DNA of 64,000 nt. Origin: Bradyrhizobium cosmicum. GTDB lineage: Bacteria; Pseudomonadota; Alphaproteobacteria; Rhizobiales; Xanthobacteraceae. Position numbers and translations under genes: made by a program. The stretch lies in the NCBI RefSeq assembly GCF_007290395.2, contig NZ_CP041656.2, positions 930,001 to 994,000 of the forward strand. The letters run 5' to 3'. Of the stretch, positions 45,900 to 54,256 are shown one piece after another. The notes beneath the pieces were generated by a model that made no database searches, was not told the DNA's origin, and saw only the letters and a list, made by a program, of their open reading frames with translations. Numbering within the stretch: position 1 is the stretch's first letter; each line of letters begins with the position of its first letter.

Positions 45900-46904
45900 T
45901 CAGGCTTTCCGCGCCGCCCGCGCCGCGTCATGAGTCGATGTGCGATAGCGCGCGGCCATGGCCTGCGTCAGTTCCGCCATCTTCTCGCGCAGATCGGCCG
46001 GCTCCAGCACTTCGGCCTCGGGCCCAAGCCGGAGCAATTCGGCCGCGGCATGCCATGACGTTTTGCCGGTCGGCACTCTGGCGATGCGCCAGCCGTCAAC
46101 GTCAGCGGTCTCTTCGAGCTGCGTGCGCGCCTTGACGTAAGGCTGGCTTAGCGCATCGAGCAGTTTCACGCCGAACGGCGACAGCCGCACGATCGCGACA
46201 TTCGGATGCATCTCGGCTTCGAGGCGAAGCGTCGCGGCCTGCCAATAGGCGGCGAGATCGAAATCGGCGGGACGATCGAAGCGATCGTCGAGCGCGGTGC
46301 AGTCGAGCACGCGTGCAACGCGATAGGTGCGTACGCTGCCGTCGACCAGGCCCGCGATATACCAGCTGCCACCCTTCAGCACGAGGCCGAGCGGCGCGAC
46401 GCGGCGCTGCTTCTCGGCGCGCCAGCTCTGGTAACGAATCTGGATCAGTGTTCCGCGCAGAGCCGCGCCGGCGATGGTGCGCAGATGTCTGGGTTCTTCC
46501 GCCTCGCCGAACCAGCCGGGCGCATCGAGGTGAAAACGCTCCTGCATCCGCCCGGCATCTTCGCGCAAGTTAGCCGGCAGTGCCGCCATCAGCTTGTTCT
46601 GCGCGGCGATCATCGCGGCATCCAGTCCGAGCGCCGCGGCGGGGCCCGGCAATCCGGCAAGAAACAGCGCGCCCGCCTCGCTCTGCGACAGACCGTTCAG
46701 CCTCACACGATAGCCATCGAGCAGGCGATAGCCGCCCTCGGCGCCACGATCGGCATAGACGGGAACGCCGGACGCCGCGAGCGCGTCGATGTCACGATAG
46801 ATCGTGCGCACCGAGACCTCGCAAGCCTCCGCGAGTTCGGGCGCGGTGACCCGCCCCCTGGCCTGGAGGGTGGTGAGGATCGACAGCATCCGGCTCGCGC
46901 GCAT
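45900..46904 (-). CDS. YafY-type HTH/WYL-domain transcriptional regulator (334 aa)
   Basis: N-terminal winged helix (LSILTTLQARGRVTAPELAEACEVSVRTIYRDIDAL), then a WYL sensor domain (GTLIQIRYQSWRAEKQRRVAPLGLVLKGGSWYIAGL) and a C-terminal WCX-like extension. Family members bind palindromic operators and respond to small ligands or nucleic acid. It is divergent from a glutathione S-transferase gene, with a perfect 11-bp inverted repeat between them. That makes repression or activation of the GST and autoregulation likely. A second regulator of this type lies at 53148. Confidence 0.9.
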   Translation of the reverse strand: MRASRMLSILTTLQARGRVTAPELAEACEVSVRTIYRDIDALAASGVPVYADRGAEGGYRLLDGYRVRLNGLSQSEAGALFLAGLPGPAAALGLDAAMIAAQNKLMAALPANLREDAGRMQERFHLDAPGWFGEAEEPRHLRTIAGAALRGTLIQIRYQSWRAEKQRRVAPLGLVLKGGSWYIAGLVDGSVRTYRVARVLDCTALDDRFDRPADFDLAAYWQAATLRLEAEMHPNVAIVRLSPFGVKLLDALSQPYVKARTQLEETADVDGWRIARVPTGKTSWHAAAELLRLGPEAEVLEPADLREKMAELTQAMAARYRTSTHDAARAARKA

Positions 46905-46916
46905 GATCCCTTAAAC

Positions 46917-46943
46917 CATACCTGACACAAGATGTCAGGTATG
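46917..46943. promoter_or_regulatory. Perfect inverted repeat, likely WYL-regulator operator
   Basis: CATACCTGACA (46917-46927) and its exact reverse complement (46933-46943) with a 5-nt spacer, 13 bp from the regulator start and 47 bp from the GST start. The core CTGACA...TGTCAG recurs, slightly altered, in front of the second WYL regulator at 53890. Confidence 0.8.
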
Positions 46944-46990
46944 CCCGGCTACAAGCGCGCCATCGCCAGCCGGCCAGATGGAGAGCTGCC

Positions 46991-47635
46991 ATGACCGATT
47001 CCCGCCGCATCACCCTGTATTATTCGCCGCAGAGCCGCGCCACCGGCACGCGAGTGCTGTTGGAGGAGCTTGGCGCGCCCTACGATCTCCATGTCCTCAA
47101 CATGAAGGCCGGCGAGCAGCGGAAGCCGGCCTATCTCGCCATCAACCCGCTCGGCAAGGTGCCGGCGATTCGCCATGGCGAGGCGCTCGTGACCGAGCAG
47201 GTCGCGATCACGATCTATCTCGCCGATCTGTTTCCGCGGGCGGGTCTGACGCCTGCGCTGGACGATCCGCTGCGCGGTCCCTATCTGCGCTGGATCGCCT
47301 ATTACGGCTCGTCATTCGAGCCGGCCCTGATCGACAAGTTCATGCAGCGCGAGCCGGCGCCGATCACGCAATCGCCCTATGCCGATTACGACACCATGCT
47401 GGGTGCGCTGGAGACGCAACTGTCGAAGGGGCCGTATCTGCTCGGCGAGCGCATGACCGCCGCCGACGTCCTGTGGGGCGTCGCGTTCAGCTGGACCATG
47501 ATGTTCGGCATCGTGCCGAAGAAAGACGTTTTCGTCCGCTATGCCGACAGGATGACGTCGCGGCCCGCGTTCCAGCGCATCAACGCGGCGGATGACGAGA
47601 TGGCGGCGCAGCATGCGGCCGCGATTGGGGGGTAG
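46991..47635 (+). CDS. Glutathione S-transferase (214 aa)
   Basis: The thioredoxin-fold N-terminal domain begins TLYYSPQSRATGTRVLLEELG. The cis-proline motif is GKVPAIRHGEALVTEQVAITIYLAD. The all-helical C-terminal domain contains YLLGERMTAADVLWGVAF with the conserved N-capping Asp. It conjugates or isomerises using glutathione; the acceptor is unknown. GGAGAG precedes the ATG. Divergently transcribed from a WYL regulator that probably senses its substrate or product. Confidence 0.9.
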   Translation: MTDSRRITLYYSPQSRATGTRVLLEELGAPYDLHVLNMKAGEQRKPAYLAINPLGKVPAIRHGEALVTEQVAITIYLADLFPRAGLTPALDDPLRGPYLRWIAYYGSSFEPALIDKFMQREPAPITQSPYADYDTMLGALETQLSKGPYLLGERMTAADVLWGVAFSWTMMFGIVPKKDVFVRYADRMTSRPAFQRINAADDEMAAQHAAAIGG

Positions 47636-47660
47636 GCCGGCGCGTGCCTCAATCTCCGCT

Positions 47661-47802
47661 GTCGTCCCGGGCGGGCGTAGCGCGAACCCGGGATCCAACC
47701 ACAGAAAGGAGTTTTGCGAAGATTCGGAGTTGCCAGCTTTGCACCATAACCACTCCCTGTGGTTATGGATCCCGGATCGGAGCTTCGCTTGTCCGGGACG
47801 AC
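47661..47802. repeat. Long intergenic inverted repeat
   Basis: Outer arms GTCGTCCCGG at 47661-47670 and complement at 47793-47802. Inner partial arms GGATCCAACCACAG and CTGTGGTTATGGATCC further in. It lies between the convergent GST and enoyl-CoA hydratase genes. It belongs to the dispersed palindromic elements seen elsewhere in this window. Confidence 0.75.
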
Positions 47803-47845
47803 AGTTGAGCAAGAGGCGCGTCCTCGGACTCCCTGATTACGCCGT

Positions 47846-48631
47846 TCAAAACCGCGGCGCTCGCTTCTCTCCAAACGCCTTGATGCCTTCCTTGATCTCG
47901 TCGCCGCGCATGCTGTCGCGGTGGCGCTGGTCGGCGGCGGGCTCGTCGAGCTCGCCGCGAGCGAATTCGTTGATGGCGCGCTTCATGCCGCGCATCGCCT
48001 GCGGCGCGTTGCCGGCGAGGATGCCTGCGAGCTTGTCGACTTCCTCGTCAAGCGTCTCCTCCGGCACCATGGCGGTGAGATAGCCGATCCGCAGCATCTC
48101 CGGCGCGCTGATCTTCTGCGCGGTTAGGAATAGCTTCTTCGCATTGTCCACGCCGAGCCGCGTCACGTAGCGTTTGATGCCGCTCCTGTAGTAATGCAGC
48201 CCGAGCCGTGCGGCAGGCATGAACATCTCGGCGGTGTCGACGCCGATGCGGAAGTCGCAGGCGAGCGCGAGGTCGGTCGAGCCGCCATAGACGCCGCCAT
48301 TGAGCCGGCAGATCGTCGGCACGCCAAGATCCTCCAGCCGGTTGACGACCACTTCGAACGCGGAGCCCGCGCTCTGCTGCTCGTTCGCGCTTACTGCGCG
48401 TTGGGCAACCGAGTTCAGGTCGTAGCCGGCGGAGAACGCGCGCCCGGTGCCTGTCAGCACCAGAACGCGGATGTCAGGATCCGCCTCGACCCGGTCGAAC
48501 AGCTTGACCAGGTCGCCGAGATCCTCGGCCTGAAGCCGGTTGAGATGCTTTGGCCTGTTGAGGCGGATGGTGGCGCGCGCGCCGGTGATGTCGAGCACGG
48601 GGCTGGAGGCCGCGTCGGCGGTATCGGACAT
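47846..48631 (-). CDS. Enoyl-CoA hydratase/isomerase (crotonase) family protein (261 aa)
   Basis: Crotonase fold. The first oxyanion-hole segment is GRAFSAGYDL and the second is LNGGVYGGSTDLALACDFRIG. Neither of the two standard catalytic glutamates of hydratases is obvious (Gly/Ser in GGST), so the reaction may be isomerase- or hydrolase-like. ATG 48631 is preceded by GGAG at 6 nt. It starts 12 bp after the stop of the ion-channel gene on the same strand. Confidence 0.82.
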   Translation of the reverse strand: MSDTADAASSPVLDITGARATIRLNRPKHLNRLQAEDLGDLVKLFDRVEADPDIRVLVLTGTGRAFSAGYDLNSVAQRAVSANEQQSAGSAFEVVVNRLEDLGVPTICRLNGGVYGGSTDLALACDFRIGVDTAEMFMPAARLGLHYYRSGIKRYVTRLGVDNAKKLFLTAQKISAPEMLRIGYLTAMVPEETLDEEVDKLAGILAGNAPQAMRGMKRAINEFARGELDEPAADQRHRDSMRGDEIKEGIKAFGEKRAPRF

Positions 48632-48643
48632 TGTTGTCTCCAT

Positions 48644-49753
48644 TTACTTGTTTTCGAGCGCGCGGCGTTTGGCTTCCGCGTCGATGGTGTGGGCGAGGTC
48701 CGGATGCCGTGCCATCAGCACGCGGAAATCGACGAGGTCCAGCACCAGAAGCCGCGACACCTTCGTGGTCGAGACATTGGCGCCGCGCGAATTGTTGCCG
48801 AGCAGCGCCATCTCGCCGAAGAAGGCGCCCTCGCCGAGCCGCACCTTCTTGCCGGGCAGGTCGACCTCGACCTCGCCGGCGGCGATGAAATACATGCAGT
48901 CGCCCTGCGCGCCCTTGCGAATGATCATGGTGCGCGCCGGCAGCTCCATGGTGCGCAGCATGTGGGTGACGTCGGCTATGGCCGAAGGCCCCAGCGCTGC
49001 GAAGAACGGCACCTTGCTGACGGATTCCCAGGTCTTGAGGAAGTTGTCGCGGCGGGTCTCGGCGGCAAAGCCGGTCGCCAGAATTCCGGTCCACAGGCCG
49101 AACACGCCGAGGCCGGAGATCATCACCAGCGCCGCCACCACGCGCCCGAGCGGCGTCACCGGCACGACGTCGCCATAGCCGGTCGTCGTCAACGTCACCA
49201 CCGCCCACCACAGCGCGGCGGGGACGCTGCCGAACGTCTGCGGCTGTACGTCCCGCTCCAGGAAATATTCGGCGACGGAGGCGAGGAAGACGACCATCAG
49301 GAAGATCACGAGCACGCTCACCAGCGGCCCGGATTCCAGCACCAGCACCCGGCGAAGCTGCCGCAGGCCGGGAATGCCCGGCACCACTTTCAGGACCCAG
49401 AGCACGCTGAGCAGCCAGGCTGTCTTGGGCTCGACGCCGAGAAGGAGTGCGACCGGCACAGCCAGGGCGCCGACGGCGTCGACCAGCCCGGCGGAGGAGG
49501 ACATATAGAGCGACAGGCGCCCCGTGCGCGCCATGTGCCGCAGCCGGACCACCCATTCGAACACGAAATAGACGAGGCAGGCCCAGAGCACGGCATCGAC
49601 CCAGCGGTGCTCCGTCTCATAGGCCGGGCCGACCGTCAGCAGCACCATGCCGAGCACGCCGACACCGACCGCCACATAGGCCGCCTTGGTCATGTTGCGG
49701 CCGGCTGTGGCGGCCACGAACTGGGCCAGAGCGGGAATCAGCGGCTTGGACAT
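48644..49753 (-). CDS. Cyclic-nucleotide-gated potassium channel, MloK1-like (369 aa)
   Basis: Six-helix voltage-gated-like membrane domain (residues 22-235) with the selectivity filter TTTGYGD at 189-195 between S5 and S6. A short linker and a cyclic-nucleotide-binding domain (about 245-360) follow, with EGAFFGEMALLG and SRGANVS forming the phosphate-binding cassette. S4 has only a few arginines (GLRQLRRVLVLE). This matches the Mesorhizobium MloK1 build, a cAMP-gated K+ channel. Cotranscribed with a crotonase gene without an obvious functional link. Confidence 0.92.
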   Translation of the reverse strand: MSKPLIPALAQFVAATAGRNMTKAAYVAVGVGVLGMVLLTVGPAYETEHRWVDAVLWACLVYFVFEWVVRLRHMARTGRLSLYMSSSAGLVDAVGALAVPVALLLGVEPKTAWLLSVLWVLKVVPGIPGLRQLRRVLVLESGPLVSVLVIFLMVVFLASVAEYFLERDVQPQTFGSVPAALWWAVVTLTTTGYGDVVPVTPLGRVVAALVMISGLGVFGLWTGILATGFAAETRRDNFLKTWESVSKVPFFAALGPSAIADVTHMLRTMELPARTMIIRKGAQGDCMYFIAAGEVEVDLPGKKVRLGEGAFFGEMALLGNNSRGANVSTTKVSRLLVLDLVDFRVLMARHPDLAHTIDAEAKRRALENK

Positions 49754-49947
49754 GGGGGAGGCGGGCTCGGTCGTGAATCCGGCGGTCCCGGTCGGGACCT
49801 CGATGCCAAAGTGCCCGCCCGGGCAGGGGTCGTCAACGACGGGTGCTGGCCGCCTGCAATGTCGTTGAACGGGGGCGCGGCTCCGGTGCTTCGGCGGGCC
49901 GGGCCGCCATGCCGGCGGACCGCGATTTCGAGATCTCCGACGAAAGG

Positions 49948-51396
49948 TCAGGCACTCTGAGCCGTCTTCACCACCACGACCTTGCTGTCGTCATGCTGGG
50001 GCGGGGCTGTATCCTGGGCGACCTTGTCGGCCTCGCCGGCATGGCGCTTGAGGTAGTCGCGGCGCATGCCGATCTCGTCGCGGACGAATTCGTAGCCGAG
50101 CTTGAAGGTGTCGAGCCCGTCGGTGCTGATCGTGCCGTCCCTGAGGCCGATGACGGCACCGCGCAAGATGCCCTCGAGCTCGTCCTGGAGACATTCGAGC
50201 TGATCGAGCGAATGGGCGTGCTCGATCCGTTCGCCAATGTCGAGGATGGCGGTGGAGAGCTCGCTGGCCTTCTCCGGCGCGATCCGGGTGATCTTGGCGT
50301 AGATCGCGGCGAAGATCGAGCCGATGACGCTGAGCGCGGCGGCGCCCAGATACATCAGGTCGCTGTACTTATCCATGAACGACTTGGTGTCGTCGTTGAT
50401 GTAGTCGGCGGCCCCCTGATGAGCCATCACGAAAGCGTCCTTCTCGACGGAGGCCGGCTCGATCCTGCTGGCAAAGCCGTTGTCGAGGCGGAGCGCGGAC
50501 TTGTTCTCGTAGATGGTGCGTGCGAGGTCGCCCGCTGCACTCGCGGACATCCTGGATTGCGCAACCAGCAGCCATTCCAGCCCGATCGTGTCGAGGTCGT
50601 CGTCGGGGATCTCGGGGGAGGCCGATAGCGTGCCGGCTGTCAGCGTCTCGTTCGAGAGGCCGGGGAATTTGCGCGCCAGTGCCTTGGCTTCGTCGATGGC
50701 GTTCAGCGTGAAGCCGCCGCGTTTGGCGACCTGCTCATAGGCCTTGTCGCGCACCGCCCTCGAGGCATGGACGATGGCGATCACCGCGCCAAAGCCGCTC
50801 GACGGTGCAAACAGCTTGTCGAGCGTTGCGCCCTGCGGCGCCATCTGGATCCTGGCGGTATCAGGACCGTCGGGGATGTCGAGGATGCTGCGCACGAAGG
50901 CGAGCGAGGATTCGCTCTCGGCGACGACCGCGACCTTCTTCTTCTTCAGCTCGGCAAGTGACTTGATCTTCTTGTTGCCGGGACCCAGCAGGAGCACGAG
51001 ATCGTGCTCGAGTATCGCGAGCGTACGCGCCCGCAGCGGCACCTTGGCGTCGGTGCGCAGCACGGCGAGGTCGGCTTGCTTGCGGTCGAACTGTGCGAGC
51101 GCCTTGGCGTTATCGCCGTTGTTGACGATCTTGATCCGGACGCGCGAGGCGTTGTTCTTCAGGACGGCGGCGAGCTTGGCGGCGAACAGCGCCTCGTCGC
51201 TGTTGGGGGCGCCGACGGCAAAGGTCAGCGTCTCCGAATTGTGCAGCAAGGCGCGTCCGCCCCAGACGGTGGCGAGCGACAGAAGCAGGGTCAGAACGAC
51301 GTAGAGAAACACCTGCTGCTGATTGGTCTTGATCACAGTGGGGCGCCGCGGCGGCGGCGGCTCTGTTGGTGACGTCGTGGGGCCTTCAGCACTCAT
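49948..51396 (-). CDS. TAXI-family TRAP-type solute-binding protein, membrane anchored (482 aa)
   Basis: An N-terminal cytoplasmic Pro-rich tail and one membrane helix (VFLYVVLTLLLSLATVWGG) precede a TAXI/NMT1-like binding domain (about 55-320): LTFAVGAPNSDEALFAAKLAAVL, ADLAVLRTDAKVP. A second hydrophobic helix is near 345-365 (LMYLGAAALSVIGSIFAAIYA), then a helical cytoplasmic tail. Instead of a free periplasmic protein this is anchored twice, with a C-terminal extension of about 110 residues, so it may sense rather than transport. No TRAP permease gene is nearby. Confidence 0.8.
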   Translation of the reverse strand: MSAEGPTTSPTEPPPPRRPTVIKTNQQQVFLYVVLTLLLSLATVWGGRALLHNSETLTFAVGAPNSDEALFAAKLAAVLKNNASRVRIKIVNNGDNAKALAQFDRKQADLAVLRTDAKVPLRARTLAILEHDLVLLLGPGNKKIKSLAELKKKKVAVVAESESSLAFVRSILDIPDGPDTARIQMAPQGATLDKLFAPSSGFGAVIAIVHASRAVRDKAYEQVAKRGGFTLNAIDEAKALARKFPGLSNETLTAGTLSASPEIPDDDLDTIGLEWLLVAQSRMSASAAGDLARTIYENKSALRLDNGFASRIEPASVEKDAFVMAHQGAADYINDDTKSFMDKYSDLMYLGAAALSVIGSIFAAIYAKITRIAPEKASELSTAILDIGERIEHAHSLDQLECLQDELEGILRGAVIGLRDGTISTDGLDTFKLGYEFVRDEIGMRRDYLKRHAGEADKVAQDTAPPQHDDSKVVVVKTAQSA

Positions 51397-51743
51397 GGCA
51401 GCACTCTGGCCTTGTATCTGGATGGCGGTGGCTCGCGGGATGCGATCGCGGCGGGCGCCCTGTAATTCCTAAATGCCTGAAAAAAGAACGTTATTCTCTA
51501 TCTTCAATGATAGCGCGCCGATGCCGGAAAGCAAATTTCGAGCCGAAGGTAACCTTACTCAACTCAGGCGCGGCGATTGGTCATCCTATCACCAGTTAGC
51601 CACAGTTGGCGATTTTCCGGTTCCCCCGGCTGCATTCCGCCGCGGGAGATGTCATAAATCAGGGGTCCCGGCCATTTGACCGGTCCAAGAAGAAGTTGCG
51701 CTGAACGCTCCAATTTTTCTTGTCACCTCAATGAGGCGTCAGC
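51397..51743. other. Intergenic region without a recognised gene (347 bp)
   Basis: Lies between the divergent TAXI-protein and DUF3307 genes. It is less GC-rich than its surroundings. I see no convincing open frame or RNA gene. The only symmetry is a short AAGGTAACCTT at 51546-51556, which may be chance. It should hold the promoters of both flanking genes. Confidence 0.5.
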
Positions 51744-52145
51744 TTGTCGTTTCCACCCATGTCATCGGCGGTTCCGGTCGAAGCGCTCATTGGCTGGATG
51801 TTGTTGCTCACCTTCAAGCACATCATCGCCGATTTCGTCCTGCAAACTGCGTGGATGGCGCATGGCAAGGATCAGAAGCACGGCTGGGCCCTGCCGCTGC
51901 TCGTGCACTGCCTGATTCACCTCGCGGTTGCGCTGCCCCTGATCCTGATCGTGGCGCCCAAATTCTGGTTCGTGGCGTTGATCGACTTCGTGATCCACAT
52001 GACGATCGACCGCGCCAAGGGACTCGTCTCGGCCAATTTCGGCGTCGACCTGCAGCATCCCTGGTTCTGGACCCTGATCGGCGTCGACCAGGCGCTGCAT
52101 CATTTGACCGGCTTCGGCCTCTCCATCTTCATGGCGGCGAACTGA
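51744..52145 (+). CDS. DUF3307 family membrane protein (133 aa)
   Basis: Small membrane protein of the DUF3307 family, with about three to four helices. The conserved N-terminal motif KHIIADFVLQTAWMAHGK carries the invariant His and Asp. HCLIHLAVALPLILIV and FVIHMTIDRAKGL follow, with the late HHLTGFGLSIFMAA. Function is unknown. I keep the TTG start at 51744 because GAGG lies 7 nt upstream. ATG 51759 is the alternative and would lose five residues. Confidence 0.78.
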   Translation: MSFPPMSSAVPVEALIGWMLLLTFKHIIADFVLQTAWMAHGKDQKHGWALPLLVHCLIHLAVALPLILIVAPKFWFVALIDFVIHMTIDRAKGLVSANFGVDLQHPWFWTLIGVDQALHHLTGFGLSIFMAAN

Positions 52146-52204
52146 GAGCGGTCGTCCTGTGGTCTCCGTTTGGAGGAAGCCCTCGCACCATGAAAGGTCG
52201 TCAG

Positions 52205-52279
52205 GCCCGGGCTTGTCCCGGGCATCCGCGTTCGTCGTGCGGCCTGGCGCTCCGTGGATGGCCGGGACAAGCCCGGCCA
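52205..52279. repeat. Intergenic inverted repeat
   Basis: GCCCGGGCTTGTCCCGGGCATCC at the left is mirrored by GGATGGCCGGGACAAGCCCGGCC at the right, with a few mismatches and about 29 nt between. It fits the dispersed CCGGGACAAGCCCGG palindromes of Bradyrhizobium. It lies downstream of the DUF3307 gene. Confidence 0.75.
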
Positions 52280-52423
52280 TAACGCCTGGAGCGCATAGCG
52301 CCTCTGTTCGGTGCCCCACTGATTCGCGGCCGGCGCGCAAGCACCCCGGGTGACTACCGGCGGGGTTGGTTAACCTTTCATTAGAGAATTGCGCTGCATC
52401 TTCGGCGTCGAGGGAGAACTGCA

Positions 52424-52822
52424 ATGTTTTCAAGCCGCGACGCCTTTGAAAGCGATTTCTGCCCGGTTCAGGACGAACTCCTTGGCGAGATGTATCGCGC
52501 CAGCGAGAGTGGCCTGCCGAGGCTGGTTGAGAGTGTTTCCCCAGACGCACGCGCGAAGCTGGCGCTGTTCTGCTACCGCCGCAGCCATCTGCATTCGCTG
52601 GCTGTTGCGATCGCAGGCAGCTGCAACGAGCGTGACCTGATCGAGAACGGCGGCCGTGTCGGCTCGACGCTCTACGCGCTGTCACGCGAAAGCTCGGCCA
52701 AGGCATCGCCGTCGCTGTCAGGCGGCCGCAAGCCGATCACGCTGTCGACCAAGCCGCTCTCGGTGCTCGCACCGCTCGATGACGAGCTCGACGACGAGAT
52801 CGGCGAAGCCGTTCCCGCCTAA
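52424..52822 (+). CDS. Hypothetical protein (132 aa)
   Basis: Small soluble protein that I cannot assign to a named family. The first 85 residues are likely helical (DELLGEMYRASESGLPRLVESVSPDARAKLALFCYRRSHLHSLAVAIAGSC). The tail is low-complexity and ends with an acidic DDELDDEIGEAV. GGAG 8 nt upstream supports the ATG. Its stop overlaps the stop of the convergent YkgJ-like gene by two bases. Confidence 0.65.
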   Translation: MFSSRDAFESDFCPVQDELLGEMYRASESGLPRLVESVSPDARAKLALFCYRRSHLHSLAVAIAGSCNERDLIENGGRVGSTLYALSRESSAKASPSLSGGRKPITLSTKPLSVLAPLDDELDDEIGEAVPA

Positions 52823-53142
52823 ACGGCCTCGATTATCGGCAGCCCGAACTTCCGCCGCGCCATCGCGCATTCGGCATCGCCCGGCATGCAGGTGCGGCAC
52901 ACCTCCGGCCGCACTTCATAAATGCCGCAGGCCGTCTGCTTTCCGATCTCTCCCTTGAGCGCCGAACAGCGATCGCCCTCGCAGCGCATGCCGGATTGGC
53001 GTGCGTTGACGAGCGCTTCCGGGATTGCCGCAAGTTCCTCGTCACTCTCGATCGAGAAGCGCGGCCAGTTCTCCGAATAACCACAGCAGGCGCCGCAATT
53101 CTGGCAGCAGGTCGACAGGTCGATGGGGGAGGTCTCTTCCAT
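52819..53142 (-). CDS. YkgJ-family cysteine-cluster protein (107 aa)
   Basis: Small protein with the CxxCxxCC-type cluster CCQNCGACC near residues 12-20 and further cysteines in RCEGDRCSAL, ACGIYEVRPEVCRTCMPGDAEC. This is the UPF0153/YkgJ pattern, expected to bind zinc or an iron-sulfur centre; the role is unknown. I use ATG 53142. A GTG at 53151 overlapping the stop of the upstream WYL regulator (GTGA) is equally possible and would add three residues. Cotranscribed after the regulator. Confidence 0.8.
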   Translation of the reverse strand: MEETSPIDLSTCCQNCGACCGYSENWPRFSIESDEELAAIPEALVNARQSGMRCEGDRCSALKGEIGKQTACGIYEVRPEVCRTCMPGDAECAMARRKFGLPIIEAV

Positions 53143-53147
53143 CGTCG

Positions 53148-53846
53148 TCACGTGTCCTTTGGCGGGCCCCAGACCAGGCTCTGCCGCCATCTTGCGCGCA
53201 GCACGTCGCGCCTTTCCGGATATTTGTCGTCGAGATAGGTGGCGTCCACCACGCGGTCGGTGCGGAAGCTGCGGAAGTCGCTGCGCAGTTCGCACCAGGC
53301 CGCGAGCAGGCGCACGGCTTCGAGATAGCCGACCGAGATCGGCCAGATCATGCGCTCGCTGGGGCGGCCCTGCTCGTCGCGATAGCGCAGCATGATCTTC
53401 TTGCCTTCGTGGATCTGGGCGCGGGTGCGCGCCATGTCCAGGCGATCGGGCTCCCTGTTCCAGCTCGGCCGCGCGCGACTCGCGGGCTCCAGCACGAAGG
53501 GGCGCAGGCGTTCGGGCACGGTGTCGGCAATCTTGGCCATCAGATCTTCGGCCGCGCGCGCCAGCGTGGAATCGGCATGGCCCGCAACCCATTGCGCGCC
53601 CAGCACCGCCGCCTCGATCTCGTCGGGTGTCAGCATCAAGGGCGGCAGGTCGAATCCCTTCTCCAGGATGTAGCCCATGCCGGCTTCGCCGCGGATCGGC
53701 ACGCGCTGGCCCATCAAGGTCGCGATGTCGCGATAGATGGTGCGCTTCGAGGTTTCGAGCTCGGCCGCGATCGCGTCCGCGGTCAGCGGCTTACGCGTGC
53801 GCCTCAGCACCTGGATGATCTGAAACAGCCGGTCGGCGCGTCTCAT
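53148..53846 (-). CDS. YafY-type HTH/WYL-domain transcriptional regulator (232 aa)
   Basis: Shorter relative of the regulator at 45900. The HTH reads LFQIIQVLRRTRKPLTADAIAAELETSKRTIYRDIATLMG. A WYL domain has EGKKIMLRYRDEQGRPSERMIWPISVGYLEAVRLLAAWCELR. Divergent from a small gene and a GST gene. An operator-like repeat related to the one at 46917 lies 44 bp upstream of its start. Overlaps the YkgJ-like gene's alternative GTG start. Confidence 0.9.
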   Translation of the reverse strand: MRRADRLFQIIQVLRRTRKPLTADAIAAELETSKRTIYRDIATLMGQRVPIRGEAGMGYILEKGFDLPPLMLTPDEIEAAVLGAQWVAGHADSTLARAAEDLMAKIADTVPERLRPFVLEPASRARPSWNREPDRLDMARTRAQIHEGKKIMLRYRDEQGRPSERMIWPISVGYLEAVRLLAAWCELRSDFRSFRTDRVVDATYLDDKYPERRDVLRARWRQSLVWGPPKDT

Positions 53847-53889
53847 GACGATTCTCTCATCGGGGGCGGATCAGACGACGGCGCGTGGA

Positions 53890-53911
53890 TGCTGACAGGA
53901 TGTTGGCAGCA
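53890..53911. promoter_or_regulatory. Imperfect inverted repeat, candidate WYL-regulator operator
   Basis: TGCTGACA (53890-53897) and TGGCAGCA (53904-53911) form 8-bp arms with one mismatch and a 6-nt spacer. The CTGACA half-site equals that of the perfect palindrome at 46917. It lies between divergent genes, 44 bp from the regulator start and 48 bp from the small gene at 53959. Confidence 0.55.
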
Positions 53912-53958
53912 GCGGAGTTCTATACCGGGACAACACATCGACTGAAGAGGATTTGTCC

Positions 53959-54219
53959 ATGATCATTCCAACCCATTTCGGCTCGGCGGCGCCGCTGTGG
54001 CGGGCACAGCTGTGGCCTGCCCGGGCGCTCGGCCGCCTCGTTTCGCTCGATCTCATGGCCGCCGACCTCCGATTTGCAGTCGCAAGCGTGGTGGCACGCT
54101 CGCTGGTCCAGGCCGCGGACGCGCTGGTCCGCCATGTGATGGGCCGCGCCTGGCGGGGAGCCCGTTTCGCAGAAGATATCACGGCTGCTGCCACCATGGT
54201 GGCAGCAGCCCGGCACTAG
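53959..54219 (+). CDS. Small hypothetical protein in a WYL/GST module (86 aa)
   Basis: Unrecognised, Ala/Arg-rich and without clear domains: IIPTHFGSAAPLWRAQLWPARALGRLV and a helical segment VASVVARSLVQAADALVRHVMGRAWRGARF. GAGG 8 nt upstream of the ATG and its location between the candidate operator and the GST gene make it plausible. Similar short proteins encoded beside GSTs or regulators in rhizobia are uncharacterised. Shadow coding cannot be excluded. Confidence 0.5.
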   Translation: MIIPTHFGSAAPLWRAQLWPARALGRLVSLDLMAADLRFAVASVVARSLVQAADALVRHVMGRAWRGARFAEDITAAATMVAAARH

Positions 54220-54256
54220 GTTCCGTCAACTCTTTCGGTCGTTCAGGAGAGCTTTC

